The position numbers and the translations under genes were made by a program. DNA of 64,000 bases. Origin: Tardiphaga robiniae (GTDB lineage: Bacteria; Pseudomonadota; Alphaproteobacteria; Rhizobiales; Xanthobacteraceae). This document shows positions 35,084 through 45,120 of the stretch, in pieces (positions within the stretch are counted from its first letter, which is position 1; the number at the start of each line of letters is the position of its first letter). The notes under the pieces are model-generated. The model was not told the DNA's origin and searched no databases. It was given only the letters and a program-made list of their open reading frames with translations. The stretch covers positions 503,501-567,500 of the forward strand of contig NZ_LVYV01000001.1 in the NCBI RefSeq assembly GCF_001618955.1. The letters are read 5' to 3'.

Positions 35084-36091
35084 TCAGCTCAGCGCCACAT
35101 TCACCGAGCTTTCCGCCAGCTCTGCATTGAAGCAGCGCTGATAGAATTCGGCGACCAGCGGACGCTCGAGTTCGTCGCACTTGTTCAGGAAGGTAACGCG
35201 GAACGCGAAGCCGATATCGTTGAAGATGTCGGCATTCTCGGCCCAGGTGATCACCGTGCGCGGGCTCATCACCGTCGACAGATCGCCATTGGCGAAGGCG
35301 TTACGCGTGAGATCCGCGAGGCGCACCATCTTGTTGACGATGTCGCGGCCCTCCGGGTTCTGATAGTGCTTGGCCTTCGCCAGCACGATCTCGACTTCCT
35401 CGTCATGCGCCAGATAATTCAGCGTGGTGACGATCGACCAGCGATCCATCTGGCCCTGATTGATCTGCTGCGTGCCGTGATAGAGGCCCGACGTATCGCC
35501 GAGACCGATCGTGTTCGCGGTCGCAAACAGACGGAACGCCGGATGCGGCTTGATCACCTTGTTCTGGTCGAGCAGCGTCAGGCGACCGGAGACTTCCAGC
35601 ACGCGCTGAATGACGAACATCACGTCCGGACGGCCCGCGTCGTATTCGTCGAACACCAGCGCGACATTGTGCTGCAGCGCCCAGGGCAGAATGCCATCAC
35701 GGAATTCGGTGACCTGCTTGCCGTCCCGGACCACGATGGAGTCCTTGCCGACGAGGTCGATACGACTGATGTGGCTGTCGAGATTGACGCGCACGCAGGG
35801 CCAGTTGAGGCGGGCGGCGACCTGCTCGATATGGGTCGATTTGCCGGTGCCGTGGAAGCCCGTGACCATCACGCGGCGGTTGCGCGAGAAGCCGGCGAGA
35901 ATGGCGAGCGTGGTGGCGCGATCGAACCGGTAGTCGGGATCGGTGTCCGGCACATGCGGATCGGATTCGGAGAAGGCGGGCACTTCGAGGTCGGAATCGA
36001 TGCCGAACAATTTGCGCACCGACACCATCTTGTCGGGAATGCCAATCAACGCGTCGGTCTTTTCTTGCAGTTTGGTCGAGGCGGCGGTCAT
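35084..36091 (-). CDS. cobS: Cobaltochelatase subunit CobS
   Basis: 335 residues from the ATG at 36091 ([11 protein letters not shown]), preceded by GGAGG; this matches the roughly 330-residue family length, although the frame extends upstream. AAA+ ATPase: Walker [10 protein letters not shown] near residue 117-125, Walker [11 protein letters not shown] near 181, and sensor regions later (LFATANTIG). Works with CobT as the ATP-driven part of aerobic cobaltochelatase. It is the first gene of the minus-strand unit cobS-cobT-phytase-like gene and is divergent from the DedA gene. Confidence 0.95.
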   Translation of the reverse strand: MTAASTKLQEKTDALIGIPDKMVSVRKLFGIDSDLEVPAFSESDPHVPDTDPDYRFDRATTLAILAGFSRNRRVMVTGFHGTGKSTHIEQVAARLNWPCVRVNLDSHISRIDLVGKDSIVVRDGKQVTEFRDGILPWALQHNVALVFDEYDAGRPDVMFVIQRVLEVSGRLTLLDQNKVIKPHPAFRLFATANTIGLGDTSGLYHGTQQINQGQMDRWSIVTTLNYLAHDEEVEIVLAKAKHYQNPEGRDIVNKMVRLADLTRNAFANGDLSTVMSPRTVITWAENADIFNDIGFAFRVTFLNKCDELERPLVAEFYQRCFNAELAESSVNVALS

Positions 36092-36390
36092 CAATCCTCC
36101 GTGGTCCCGGATATCCCGAAACCAGTCTAGTAATGGCTGCGGATGGGGTGCTTTGTGGAACGTATCAGAGAGCCGCGGCTGGACAAAGCCCAGCTCTTCA
36201 TCAAAGTTCCCGAATGTTATCATCGAGATAGGTTCTAACGGCAATTTTTGGAAGTCTGCCCTGCGAATCAGCCGATGCTCCAGGTCGATCAATTTGCAGC
36301 GGTATTTGGGGATCGAACGGCGCGGCCGGCCATTTCAATCATATATGCTGTCACAGTTGGCTGAAGCACCCCGCGCCGGATCGGAATTTC

Positions 36391-37041
36391 GTGACGTCCT
36401 TCATCGATTCCCTGACCCATTTTGTCGCCGCGCATGCCTGGCTGGGCTACCTCACTATTTTCCTCGCCGCCTTGCTGGAAGCCGTGCCGGTGCTCGGAAC
36501 ATTCATCCCAGGCACCACGGTCATTCTGGCGCTGAGCGCCCTGATTCCGTCTGGCGATCTTGGCCTGGTGGCTGTGCTGGTGGCCGCCGTGGCGGGCGCC
36601 GTACTCGGTGATGGGAGCGCATTCTGGATCGGGCATGTCCGGCAACGGCAACTGCTCGACACATGGCCGCTGTCGAATTATCCGGGCGTGGTGGCGCAGA
36701 GCGAGGCGTTCTTTCACCGCTTCGGCACGCTGGCCGTGTTCCTCGGCCGCTTCGTGCCGCCGATCCGCGCTTTCGTGCCTGTCATAGCCGGCGCATTGGG
36801 GACCGCACCGGCGAAATTCTATGCGGTGAACATCCCCGCAGCGTTGCTCTGGGCGCCGGCGCATGTGCTGCCCGGCGTACTCGCAGTATCGGTGCTGGAC
36901 CGCTATGGCGGCATCGCCGGCCTCGAAGGTCAGGCCAAACACTACTGGATTCAGGCTGTGATCGTGACGGCCGTGCTGGCCGGCGCCACCATCTGGTGGT
37001 GGCATCGCCGCAAGCGCAACACAGCAATGGAAACGTCATAA
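36391..37041 (+). CDS. DedA family membrane protein
   Basis: 216 residues from a GTG at 36391. Several hydrophobic segments; the DedA (SNARE-associated) signature FLEA.P..GTFIPGTT-like block appears as AALLEAVPVLGTFIPGTTVIL, then GAVLGDGSAFWIGH, and FHRFGTLAVFLGRFVPPIRAFVPVIAG. DedA proteins are lipid scramblases or transporters important for membrane charge and undecaprenyl-phosphate recycling. The 299-base gap before it, shared with divergent cobS, shows no recognisable site. Confidence 0.88.
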   Translation: MTSFIDSLTHFVAAHAWLGYLTIFLAALLEAVPVLGTFIPGTTVILALSALIPSGDLGLVAVLVAAVAGAVLGDGSAFWIGHVRQRQLLDTWPLSNYPGVVAQSEAFFHRFGTLAVFLGRFVPPIRAFVPVIAGALGTAPAKFYAVNIPAALLWAPAHVLPGVLAVSVLDRYGGIAGLEGQAKHYWIQAVIVTAVLAGATIWWWHRRKRNTAMETS

Positions 37042-37180
37042 AAAGGCTTTTGAACGTTGAAATATCTCTTTGATTTTTCAGAGTAAATGACGCCTTCGCG
37101 GCTTGACTTGCAGCCCCGATTGACTTGAAAAGCCTGCACCGGCAGTTTCGCCCGCCGTCCGTCCTTCCCATATCCAGTGA

Positions 37181-38143
37181 ATGTCCGAGCCCATGCGCAG
37201 CTATCTCGACTTTGAAAAGCCCGTTGCCGAGCTGGATTCCAAGATCGATGAATTGCGCACGCTGGCCGCCAGCGGCAGCGACATCGGCGAGGAGATCGTG
37301 CGCATCGAGGACAAGGCCGTCGCGGCGCTGCACGAGCTCTATGCGAATCTGACGCCGTGGCAGAAGACCCAGGTCGCGCGACATCCGCAGCGCCCGCATT
37401 GCATGAATTACGTGGAAGCGCTGATCACCGAATTCACGCCACTCGCCGGCGATCGCAAATTCGGCGAGGACGAAGCGCTGGTGGCCGGCTTCGGCCGTTT
37501 CCGCGGCGAGAGCGTCTGCGTGCTCGGCCAGGAAAAGGGCAACACTACCGAGAGCCGCCTCAAGCATAATTTCGGCATGGCCCGCCCCGAAGGCTACCGC
37601 AAGGCGGTGCGCCTGATGGAGATGGCGGATCGTTTCGGCATTCCGGTGCTGTCGCTGGTCGATACCGCCGGCGCCTATCCCGGCATCGGCGCCGAAGAGC
37701 GCGGCCAGGCTGAAGCCATCGCGCGCTCCACCGATGCTTGCCTCGGCCTTGGCGTTGCCAATGTCGCTGTGATCATCGGCGAAGGCGGCTCGGGCGGCGC
37801 CATCGCCATTGCCACCGCCAACAAGGTGCTGATGCTGGAACACGCCATCTACAGCGTGATCTCGCCGGAAGCGGCATCGTCGATCCTGTGGCGCGACTCA
37901 TCCAAGGCGCAGGAAGCCGCGACCAATATGAAGATCACCGCGCAGGATCTGCTGCGTTTCGGCGTCATCGATTCCATCCTGAAAGAGCCGCCGGGCGGCG
38001 CACACCGCGACCCCGCCGCCATGATCGCCGCCACCGGCAACGCCATCGCCCAGGCTTTCAACGACATGCGCGGCATGGACGCGGCGACTATTCGCCAGCA
38101 GCGCCGGCAGAAATTTCTGGATATCGGCCGCAAGATCGGCTGA
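37181..38143 (+). CDS. accA: Acetyl-CoA carboxylase carboxyltransferase subunit alpha
   Basis: 320 residues, the normal length. Family signatures: MRSYLDFEKPVAELDSKIDEL at the start (start chosen four residues earlier at MSEP), RPHCMNYVEALITEF, VLGQEKGNTTESRLKHNFGMARPEGYRKAVRLM, TAGAYPGIGAEERGQAEAIA, and GEGGSGGAIAI. It forms with AccD the enzyme that transfers CO2 from biotin to acetyl-CoA, making malonyl-CoA for fatty acid synthesis. accD is not adjacent, as usual. A terminator follows, so it is a single-gene unit. Confidence 0.97.
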   Translation: MSEPMRSYLDFEKPVAELDSKIDELRTLAASGSDIGEEIVRIEDKAVAALHELYANLTPWQKTQVARHPQRPHCMNYVEALITEFTPLAGDRKFGEDEALVAGFGRFRGESVCVLGQEKGNTTESRLKHNFGMARPEGYRKAVRLMEMADRFGIPVLSLVDTAGAYPGIGAEERGQAEAIARSTDACLGLGVANVAVIIGEGGSGGAIAIATANKVLMLEHAIYSVISPEAASSILWRDSSKAQEAATNMKITAQDLLRFGVIDSILKEPPGGAHRDPAAMIAATGNAIAQAFNDMRGMDAATIRQQRRQKFLDIGRKIG

Positions 38144-38164
38144 AGCCGTCGGCAGGCAAACAAG

Positions 38165-38197
38165 AAGCCCGCCTTCGTTAAGACGGCGGGCTTTTTA
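38165..38197 (+). terminator. Intrinsic terminator of accA
   Basis: GCCCGCC / GGCGGGC hairpin with a loop of about 10 bases, followed by TTTTTATTT. Confidence 0.85.
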
Positions 38198-38218
38198 TTT
38201 GCAGCGGAGCTCTGATCT

Positions 38219-38410
38219 CCTCTCCCCCGCGCGGCGCAGCCGCGAAGGTGGGAGAGGGTGGATCGAACGCACGACAGTGCGTTCGAGACGGGAGAGGGGG
38301 TGGTGCGAACCGGAAGGACAGAGCTTTTAGAAAGAGCCCTCTCCCGCCTTCGCTGCGCTCAGGCACCCTCTCCCGCGGCGCGCGGCTTTGCCGCGCTGGG
38401 GGAGAGGGGA
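38219..38410. repeat. GC-rich palindromic repeat, family A, copy 4
   Basis: The longest copy: CCTCTCCCCCGCGCGGCGCAG at the left and GCGCTGGGGGAGAGGGG at the right, with the same GGGAGAGGGTGGATCGAAC..GTTCGAGACGGGAGAGGG inner unit as copy 3. It lies between accA and the GlxA-type regulator stop. Confidence 0.8.
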
Positions 38411-38428
38411 AGCGAAGAGCTTCTCTGC

Positions 38429-39376
38429 TCACGCGTCCATCTGAGACCGCGCATTTCGGCGGATCACCTGCGGCGGCTGGCCATAGGCGCGCAGAAATGC
38501 GCGGCGCATGCGGTCACGATCGGCAAACCCCGTCTGCTGCGCGACGGTGTCGATGGGATGCCGGCTCTGCTCCATCATCAACCGCGCGGCCTCCAGCCGC
38601 AGATGTTCGATGGCCTTTGCAGGTGACTGCCCCGTCTCGGCATGAAAGGCACGGCTGAACTGGCGCGGGCTGAGACTGGCGGCATCGGCGAGATCATTCA
38701 CCGTCAACGGCTTCTGCAGATTGTCCCGCACGAAAGCGAGCGCCTTCTGGATACGGTCCGACTTCGGCGCCAATTCCAGCAGCGCGGAAAACTGCGACTG
38801 GCCGCCGGCACGGCGGTGATACACGACCATCTTTTTCGCGATGTTGCGTGCGACGTCCTCGCCGAGATCGGCCTCGACCATCGCCAGTGCGAGATCGATG
38901 CCCGCGGTCATGCCGGCCGATGTCCAGACCGGACCGTCATTCACGAAGATGCGGTCTTCATCGACCTTCACTTTCGGAAATTGCTTCTGCATGTCGCGCG
39001 CATAGAACCAGTGTGTGGTCGCGCGCCGTTGATCGAGAATGCCGGCTTCAGCGAGCACGAAGGCGCCGATACAGATAGATGCAACACGCCGCGCATGTTT
39101 GGGCGCCCGTCGCACGAAATCGATCAGGCCGGGCGTCGCGGATTCGACCGTTAGACCGCCGGCAACGATCAGCGTGTCGTAGGCATCAGCCGCATTGAAC
39201 GGTTCGGTGGTCAAACTCATGCCCAGCGAGGTACCGACCTGACCGCCCCGCTCCGACAACACATGCAGATCGTAGGTGGGCGGATCGGTCAGCATATTGG
39301 CCAGTTCAAAGACCGACATCGCCGCAAGGCTGATGGGCGAGCACCCCGGGGAAACAACAAGGCCGATGCGCTGCAT
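38429..39376 (-). CDS. GlxA family (DJ-1/PfpI + AraC HTH) transcriptional regulator
   Basis: 315 residues. Residues 1-190 form a DJ-1/PfpI-like domain (IGLVVSPGCSPISLAAMSVFELAN.., VASICIGAFVLAEAGILDQRRATTHW), with the cysteine in SICIGAF at the nucleophile-elbow position. The C-terminal AraC-type HTH pair follows: KPLTVNDLADAASLSPRQFSRAFHAETGQSP and PIDTVAQQTGFADRDRMRRAFLRAYG. The ATG has GGGAG upstream. It is divergent from an SDR gene 122 bases away, a probable target. The ligand is unknown. Confidence 0.92.
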   Translation of the reverse strand: MQRIGLVVSPGCSPISLAAMSVFELANMLTDPPTYDLHVLSERGGQVGTSLGMSLTTEPFNAADAYDTLIVAGGLTVESATPGLIDFVRRAPKHARRVASICIGAFVLAEAGILDQRRATTHWFYARDMQKQFPKVKVDEDRIFVNDGPVWTSAGMTAGIDLALAMVEADLGEDVARNIAKKMVVYHRRAGGQSQFSALLELAPKSDRIQKALAFVRDNLQKPLTVNDLADAASLSPRQFSRAFHAETGQSPAKAIEHLRLEAARLMMEQSRHPIDTVAQQTGFADRDRMRRAFLRAYGQPPQVIRRNARSQMDA

Positions 39377-39498
39377 GTGTTCGCTCCCTCAGAACAAGAC
39401 GTCCTAAAACGCCGCTTATATGACATTTGAGACAAGGTCGCGCAAGGCTAGGTTTCCTGACACGGCCGCTGCGGCCGACAGCATTCAGGAGAACGACA

Positions 39499-40299
39499 AT
39501 GACGATTTCACATCAGGGCACGGCACTGATTACGGGCGCTTCGACGGGCATTGGCGCCGTTTATGCGGACCGGCTGGCCAGGCGCGGCTATGATCTCATT
39601 CTGGTGGCGCGGAACCAGGACCGCCTGGCGGCCCTCGCCAAGCGACTGACCAGCGAGACCGGACGATCGGTCCGCACGCTGGCCGCCGATCTCGGCAACA
39701 AGGCCGATCTGGCAAAGGTCGAAGCCGCGCTGCGCGACGATGCGAGCATTACGATGCTGGTCAACAATGCCGGAGTCGGCGCGGTGGCACCGTTGCTCAA
39801 TGCCGATGTCGGCAAGATGGAAGACATGATCACGCTGAACGTCACCGCGCTGACACGGCTGACCTATGCCGCCGTGCCCGGCTTCGTCGCGCGCAAAAAA
39901 GGCACGATCATCAATATCTCGTCGATCGTCGGTATCGGCGCCGAAATCCTCAACGGCGTCTACGGCGCCAGCAAGGCCTATGTGCTCAGCTTCAGCCATT
40001 CGCTGGTGCATGAGTTGGCCGACAAGGGCATCCGCGTGCAGGCGGTATTGCCGGGCGCAACGGCCACGGAGTTCTGGGATATCGCGGGCTATCCGCACCA
40101 GAACATGGATCAGGCAACAGTGATGCGCGCCGACGATATGGTCGATGCTGCATTGGCCGGCCTCGATCAGGGTGAGCTCGTCACCATTCCGGGCCTGCAG
40201 GACGGCGCCGACTGGACCCGCTTCGAAGCTGATCGCCGCGCGCTCTCGACCAAATTCGGTCATGCGACGCCCGCGCCGCGCTACCACGTGACGCAATAG
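39499..40299 (+). CDS. SDR family oxidoreductase
   Basis: 266 residues from the ATG at 39499 (MTISHQGTALITGAS), with CAGGAGAA upstream; the frame extends 24 codons further back. All SDR elements are present: TGASTGIG near 12-19, NNAG near 90, NISS near 137 and YGASK near 155. Close in type to the DltE/YdfG-like 'short-chain dehydrogenase' group with the VARNQDRL basic segment after the first beta strand, suggesting NADPH use. It is divergent from the GlxA-type regulator. Substrate not predictable. Confidence 0.88.
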   Translation: MTISHQGTALITGASTGIGAVYADRLARRGYDLILVARNQDRLAALAKRLTSETGRSVRTLAADLGNKADLAKVEAALRDDASITMLVNNAGVGAVAPLLNADVGKMEDMITLNVTALTRLTYAAVPGFVARKKGTIINISSIVGIGAEILNGVYGASKAYVLSFSHSLVHELADKGIRVQAVLPGATATEFWDIAGYPHQNMDQATVMRADDMVDAALAGLDQGELVTIPGLQDGADWTRFEADRRALSTKFGHATPAPRYHVTQ

Positions 40300-40316
40300 T
40301 CGTCTTCAGGCAGCAA

Positions 40317-40349
40317 AAAGCCCGCCCTCTCGACAGAGGGCGGGCTTTT
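40317..40349. terminator. Bidirectional intrinsic terminator
   Basis: Stem GCCCGCCCTCT/AGAGGGCGGGC with a CGAC loop, A-run left and TTTT right, between the convergent SDR and peptidyl-prolyl isomerase genes. Confidence 0.9.
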
Positions 40350-40360
40350 CAATTCCAGAA

Positions 40361-41299
40361 TTACTTCTTCGCCGGGGCCATCTTGCTGTCGGCCGGCTTC
40401 GGCGCGTCCTTGGCAGCAGGCGCGGCGGGTGCCGCCGGAGCAGGCGTTGCAGCAGCCTGGTCCATGCGCTCGACCTTGGCACCTTCACGCAACTTGGTGA
40501 CATAGTCGGCCTGCGCCTTGCGCACGACATACTGTTCGATCTGCGGCTTCACCTGGTCGAATTCCGGCGCCTTGCGGTTACGCTTTTCCTCGACCTTGAT
40601 GATGTGCCAGCCGAACTGCGACTTCACGGGGTCCGAGATCTTGCCCGGTTCCAGCGTGAAAGCGACCGCGGAGAATTCCGGCACCATCTGGTCCTTGGTG
40701 AAGAAACCGAGATCGCCGCCATCAGCCGCGCCCGGATCCTTCGACTTCTTCTTGGCGAGTTCGGCGAAATCGGCGCCCTTCTTCAGCTCGTCGGCGACCG
40801 TCTTGGCCTCGGCCTCGCTCTCCACCAGGATGTGGCGGGCATGGACTTCGGCTTCGCCGGTGATCTGCTTGGCCGCGTCCTCATAGACCTTCTTCATGTT
40901 GTCGTCGGTCAGGGCTTCCTTGCCCTCGACGGCCAACAGGTTGTCCATGAGCAGACGGTTACGAGCGAAGGCCAGCTTGGACTTGAAGTCGTCGCGATCG
41001 GCGATCTTCTTGTCCTCGGCAGCCTTGGCGACGATCTTCATGTCGATCAGGAACGACAGCACATTGTCCTTCCGGGTCGCGGGATCCATCTGGGCGAGGC
41101 TCGGGCCGAGCTCTTCCTCGGCAATGGTGACGTCGCTCTGGCGGATTTCCTGGCCGTTGACCTTGGCGAGGACCGGATTGGCGTCCTGCGCGTAAACCGG
41201 GAAACTGGTGAGGAAGGCCACCGCAACAGCGCCGGTCAGGGCAGCCAGGGTGCGGCCCGGGCGCAGGCCCGGCGTCAGGGCGAGCGATACGAAGGTCAT
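40361..41299 (-). CDS. Peptidylprolyl isomerase, PpiC/SurA type, exported
   Basis: 312 residues. A Sec signal peptide (TLAALTGAVAVAFLTSFPVYAQ) is followed by a SurA-N-like helical region beginning ANPVLAKVNGQEIRQSDV, then a parvulin domain at about 145-250 (VHARHILVESEAEAKTVADEL.., SKDPGAADGGDLGFFTKDQMVPEFSAVAF.., FGWHIIKVEEKR). The C-terminal tail is Ala/Pro/Lys-rich. It should help outer-membrane and periplasmic protein folding. It is divergent from secA, linking secretion and folding functions. Confidence 0.92.
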   Translation of the reverse strand: MTFVSLALTPGLRPGRTLAALTGAVAVAFLTSFPVYAQDANPVLAKVNGQEIRQSDVTIAEEELGPSLAQMDPATRKDNVLSFLIDMKIVAKAAEDKKIADRDDFKSKLAFARNRLLMDNLLAVEGKEALTDDNMKKVYEDAAKQITGEAEVHARHILVESEAEAKTVADELKKGADFAELAKKKSKDPGAADGGDLGFFTKDQMVPEFSAVAFTLEPGKISDPVKSQFGWHIIKVEEKRNRKAPEFDQVKPQIEQYVVRKAQADYVTKLREGAKVERMDQAAATPAPAAPAAPAAKDAPKPADSKMAPAKK

Positions 41300-41417
41300 G
41301 GAAAATCCTTATCTCGGATAAGAGCCTGTTGGGGACGGCGGACACTCTCCCAAACGTACCGTCTTGGCAACGCGAAAACTCTGTCAAAATGATGAAATCC
41401 TTGAGAGGTTCGCGCCG

Positions 41418-41446
41418 TTGACAACCCCCCACACGGGCCATATCTC
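41418..41446 (+). promoter_or_regulatory. Predicted secA promoter
   Basis: Consensus TTGACA (41418-41423), 17-base spacer, TATCTC (41441-41446). Transcription would begin near 41453, leaving a long leader of about 216 bases before the secA ATG. Confidence 0.6.
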
Positions 41447-41668
41447 TCCCCGACCGGGCCGGTGGCGAAGGCGCGATTTCGGCCGCGCCGTGGTCATTGA
41501 ACCCCTGATTGCCCTGCTCCCACTCATCTCCCGGGGTCTTGCTTTTTTGGCACTCCCGCACCGGGGTCCAGACAGCAATCCGCCACAGACTTTGGATATG
41601 ACGAGGCTGGGCGACCGCTGCACCATTCCACGGCCTTCGGGCCGCATTGCTAAAGACAGGATTTCGTG

Positions 41669-44515
41669 ATGATCGGCGCGCTCGCCCGCAAGTTCTTCGG
41701 CTCTGCCAACGACCGCCGCGTCAAGGGATATCAATCGCGCGTTGCCGCGATCAACGCGCTGGAACCTGAGGTCGCGGCGCTGTCGGACGATGCGCTAAAA
41801 GCGCGCACCGCCGAGTTCAAGGCGCAGTTAGAGGCCGGCAAGACCCTCGACGATCTGCTCGTTCCCGCTTTCGCCACCGTCCGCGAAGCCGCCAAGCGTA
41901 CCCTCGGCCAGCGTCACTTCGACGTCCAGCTGATCGGCGGCATGGTGCTGCATGAGGGCGACATCGCCGAGATGAAGACCGGCGAAGGAAAGACACTGGT
42001 CGCCACCCTCGCCGTCTATCTCAACGCGCTCGCCGGCAAGGGCGTGCATGTCGTCACCGTCAACGACTACCTCGCCAAGCGCGACTCTGGCTGGATGGGT
42101 CAGATCTACTCGTTCCTGGGCCTCACCACCGGCGTGATCGTGCACGGCCTCGACGATGCCGAGCGTCAGGCGGCATATGCCTGCGACATCACCTACGGCA
42201 CCAACAACGAATACGGCTTCGATTATCTGCGCGACAACATGAAGTACCGGCTGGAGGACATGGTCCAGCGCAAGCACTTCTATGCCATCGTCGACGAAGT
42301 CGACTCGATCCTGATCGACGAAGCGCGTACACCGCTGATCATCTCCGGCCCGCTCGACGACCGCTCGGAATTCTACAACACCATCGACACCTTCCTGCCC
42401 AAGCTCGAAAAGACCACCGACTTCGAGGTCGACGAGAAGCAGCGCACCGTGACGCTGACCGAAGCCGGTATGGAGAAGATCGAAACCCTGCTGCGCGATG
42501 CCGGCCAGCTCAAGGGCGAGAACCTGTACGATGTCGAGAACGTCTCCGTCGTGCATCACATCAATCAGGCGCTGCGCGCCCACTCGCTGTTCAACCGCGA
42601 CAAGGACTACATCGTCCGCGACGACGAAGTGATCATCATCGACGAATTCACCGGCCGCATGATGCAGGGCCGCCGCTATTCGGAAGGCCTGCACCAGGCG
42701 CTGGAAGCCAAGGAACATGTGACGGTCCAGCCGGAAAACCAGACGCTGGCCTCGATCACGTTCCAGAACTACTTCCGCATGTACAAGAAGCTGGCCGGCA
42801 TGACCGGTACGGCGCTGACCGAAGCGGACGAACTGTTCGACATCTACAAGCTCGAAGTCGTCGAAGTGCCCACCAATGTCGGCATCGGCCGCATGGACGA
42901 GGACGACGAGGTCTATCGCACCCAGGACGAGAAGCACGCCGCCATCCTCGCCGAGATCGAGCGCGCCAATGCGCGGATGCAGCCGGTGCTGGTCGGCACC
43001 GCCTCGATCGAAAAGTCCGAGGTGCTTGGCGAGTATCTGCTGAAGAACGGCTACAAGCTGATCGACTTCACCAAGCCGAAGGCGATGGACAAGCTCTATG
43101 CGGCCGCGCGTTCCGGCAAGCCGGCGAAACTGTTCGCGGTGCTGAATGCACGCTTCCACGAGCAGGAAGCCTATATCGTCGCCGAAGCCGGCGTCCCCGG
43201 CGCCATCACCATCGCCACCAACATGGCCGGCCGCGGCACCGACATCAAACTCGGCGGTTCGGTCGAGATGCGCGCGCAGATCGAAACCGCCGATATCGCC
43301 GACGAGGCCGAGAAGGCCGCCAAGATCGCCGAGATCAAGGCCGAGATCGAGCGTTTCCGCGAAATCGTGCTGAACGCCAAGGAAGTGGTCGAGATCGAGC
43401 CCGCCAAGGGCAGCAAGCCGGCCAAGACCGTCGAGAAGCCCGGCGGCCTCTACATCATGGGCTCCGAGCGCCATGAGTCGCGCCGCATCGATAACCAGCT
43501 CCGCGGCCGCTCCGGACGTCAGGGCGACCCTGGCCGGTCCAAGTTCTTCCTGTCACTGGAAGACGACCTGATGCGCATCTTCGGTTCGGATCGTCTCGAT
43601 ACGATGCTGACCCGCCTCGGCCTCAAGGAGGGCGAGGCCATCATCCATCCGTGGATCAACAAGGCGCTTGAAAAGGCCCAGCAGAAGGTCGAAGCGCGCA
43701 ACTTCGACATCCGCAAGAACCTGCTCAAATATGACGACGTGCAGAACGACCAGCGCAAGGTGATCTTCGAGCAGCGCGTCGATCTGATGCAGAACGACAG
43801 CGTCGCCGAGACCGTCAACGATATGCGCCGCGCCTTCGTCGAGGACCTCGTCACCAAGCACGTGCCGGAAAACCAGTATGCCGAGCAGTGGGACGTGGCC
43901 GGCCTGAAGGAAGAGCTCAAGCGCGTGCTCGACCTCGATCTTCCGGTGGACGAATGGGCCAAGGAAGAAGGCATCGCCGACGAAGAGCTGCTCAACCGTA
44001 TCGAGCAGAAGGCCGACGAGCACATGGCCGCGAAGGTCGCCCAGTGGGGCCCCGACGTGATGCGTTACGTCGAGAAGACGATCCTGCTGCAGACGCTGGA
44101 TCATCTGTGGCGCGAGCATCTGGTGATGCTGGATCACCTGCGTCAGGTCATCGGCCTGCGCGGCTACGGCCAGCGCGATCCGCTGCAGGAATACAAGGCG
44201 GAAGCCTTCAACCTGTTCGAAGCCATGATCTCCAACCTGCGCGAGGCCGTCACCGCGCAATTGATGCGCGTCGAAATCGTGCCGCCGGACGTGCAGCCCG
44301 AGCTGCCTGTCATGGAGGCGCACAAGCTCGACTACAACACTGGCGAGGACGAAATGGCCTTCGCCAATGCGGCGCTGGCACCGATGGGCCAGCAGCAGCC
44401 CGCCGCCGCCCGCGATCCGAACAACCAGGACACCTGGGGCAAGGTCGGCCGCAACGAAGATTGCCCCTGCGGCTCCGGCAAGAAGTTCAAGCATTGCCAC
44501 GGGCGGTATGCGTAA
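41669..44515 (+). CDS. secA: Preprotein translocase ATPase SecA
   Basis: 948 residues from the ATG at 41669 ([12 protein letters not shown]); a GTG one codon before is in frame. Motor motifs: [13 protein letters not shown] (Walker A), [20 protein letters not shown] (Walker B), [14 protein letters not shown], and the helicase-like [14 protein letters not shown]. The C-terminus carries the zinc-binding [17 protein letters not shown] that contacts SecB and ribosomes. Full length and intact. It drives Sec-dependent secretion through SecYEG. The stop of an upstream reading frame overlaps its start as TGATG. The PpiC-type foldase gene is divergent. Confidence 0.98.
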   Translation: MIGALARKFFGSANDRRVKGYQSRVAAINALEPEVAALSDDALKARTAEFKAQLEAGKTLDDLLVPAFATVREAAKRTLGQRHFDVQLIGGMVLHEGDIAEMKTGEGKTLVATLAVYLNALAGKGVHVVTVNDYLAKRDSGWMGQIYSFLGLTTGVIVHGLDDAERQAAYACDITYGTNNEYGFDYLRDNMKYRLEDMVQRKHFYAIVDEVDSILIDEARTPLIISGPLDDRSEFYNTIDTFLPKLEKTTDFEVDEKQRTVTLTEAGMEKIETLLRDAGQLKGENLYDVENVSVVHHINQALRAHSLFNRDKDYIVRDDEVIIIDEFTGRMMQGRRYSEGLHQALEAKEHVTVQPENQTLASITFQNYFRMYKKLAGMTGTALTEADELFDIYKLEVVEVPTNVGIGRMDEDDEVYRTQDEKHAAILAEIERANARMQPVLVGTASIEKSEVLGEYLLKNGYKLIDFTKPKAMDKLYAAARSGKPAKLFAVLNARFHEQEAYIVAEAGVPGAITIATNMAGRGTDIKLGGSVEMRAQIETADIADEAEKAAKIAEIKAEIERFREIVLNAKEVVEIEPAKGSKPAKTVEKPGGLYIMGSERHESRRIDNQLRGRSGRQGDPGRSKFFLSLEDDLMRIFGSDRLDTMLTRLGLKEGEAIIHPWINKALEKAQQKVEARNFDIRKNLLKYDDVQNDQRKVIFEQRVDLMQNDSVAETVNDMRRAFVEDLVTKHVPENQYAEQWDVAGLKEELKRVLDLDLPVDEWAKEEGIADEELLNRIEQKADEHMAAKVAQWGPDVMRYVEKTILLQTLDHLWREHLVMLDHLRQVIGLRGYGQRDPLQEYKAEAFNLFEAMISNLREAVTAQLMRVEIVPPDVQPELPVMEAHKLDYNTGEDEMAFANAALAPMGQQQPAAARDPNNQDTWGKVGRNEDCPCGSGKKFKHCHGRYA

Positions 44516-44570
44516 GGCGAGTTGGGCGAGCGGGGCTGCTGTTGGCTTGAACGGATAGTTCATCGCCTGC

Positions 44571-44755
44571 GGCACCCCCATCCCCGCCCCTTCCCCGCAA
44601 GGGGGGGAAGGGAGTCACAGCGTTCGGCTCAGGCGAAAGCGATCACCACAGTCTTTGAGATGTCCCGCGCTCTGCACTGCTCAAATTCGCAGTAAGTTGG
44701 CGCCGCTCTCAGCGCTCCCTTCCCCCTTGCGGGGAAGGGTCGGGGATGGGGGTCA
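44571..44755. repeat. GC-rich palindromic repeat, family A, copy 5 (two opposed halves)
   Basis: Left half 44571-44616 (CACCCCCATCCCCGCCCCTT, then CCCCGC..GGGG) and right half 44716-44755 (CTCCCTTCCCC..GGGGATGGGGGT) are inverted copies about 100 bases apart. The right half contains the last codons of the DUF559 gene on the minus strand. Confidence 0.8.
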
Positions 44756-45086
44756 CCACGCTCTGAATGACCTGAAGCACTCCGTCGATATTCTCCAAAA
44801 CGTCGTGATTCCAGAACCGCAACACACGATAGCCGGGGGCTTCGATATACGCCGTGCGCTTGGCATCAGCCTCACGCTGCCAATCATGCTGACCACCATC
44901 GAGCTCGATGACGAGCTTCGCCTTTCGGCTTGCGAAATCGACAATGAATGGGCCAATCGGCGCCTGACGCCTGAAATGCGAACCTGCGAGCGCGATGTCA
45001 TGGCGAAGCCGCGGCCATAGAACACGCTCGGCATTCGTGGGCTCGGTGCGCATTTTGCGCGCGAAGTATCTTTGACGATCTTCCAT
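44709..45086 (-). CDS. DUF559 domain endonuclease-like protein with repeat-encoded C-terminus
   Basis: 125 residues. DUF559 is a Vsr-like PD-(D/E)xK nuclease domain: ARKMRTEPTNAERVLWPRLR at the N-terminus, FRRQAPIGPFIVDFASRKAKLVIELDGGQHD in the core (Asp of IVDF and Glu-Leu-Asp of IELDG as catalytic candidates), and GYRVLRFWNHDVLENIDGVLQVI at the end. The last fourteen or so residues, TPIPDPSPQGGRER, are encoded by a family A repeat. The gene lies between family A copies on both sides. DUF559 proteins are numerous in related genomes, function unknown; a role in mismatch-type nicking has been guessed from the fold. Confidence 0.85.
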   Translation of the reverse strand: MEDRQRYFARKMRTEPTNAERVLWPRLRHDIALAGSHFRRQAPIGPFIVDFASRKAKLVIELDGGQHDWQREADAKRTAYIEAPGYRVLRFWNHDVLENIDGVLQVIQSVVTPIPDPSPQGGRER

Positions 45087-45120
45087 TGCGGCTGACCCGA
45101 TCGACAGGCCTTCGCTCGTG

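Noticed and set aside
41828-43474. 548-residue minus-strand frame inside secA
   Set aside because: Antisense shadow of secA; His/Asp/Val-rich without motifs.
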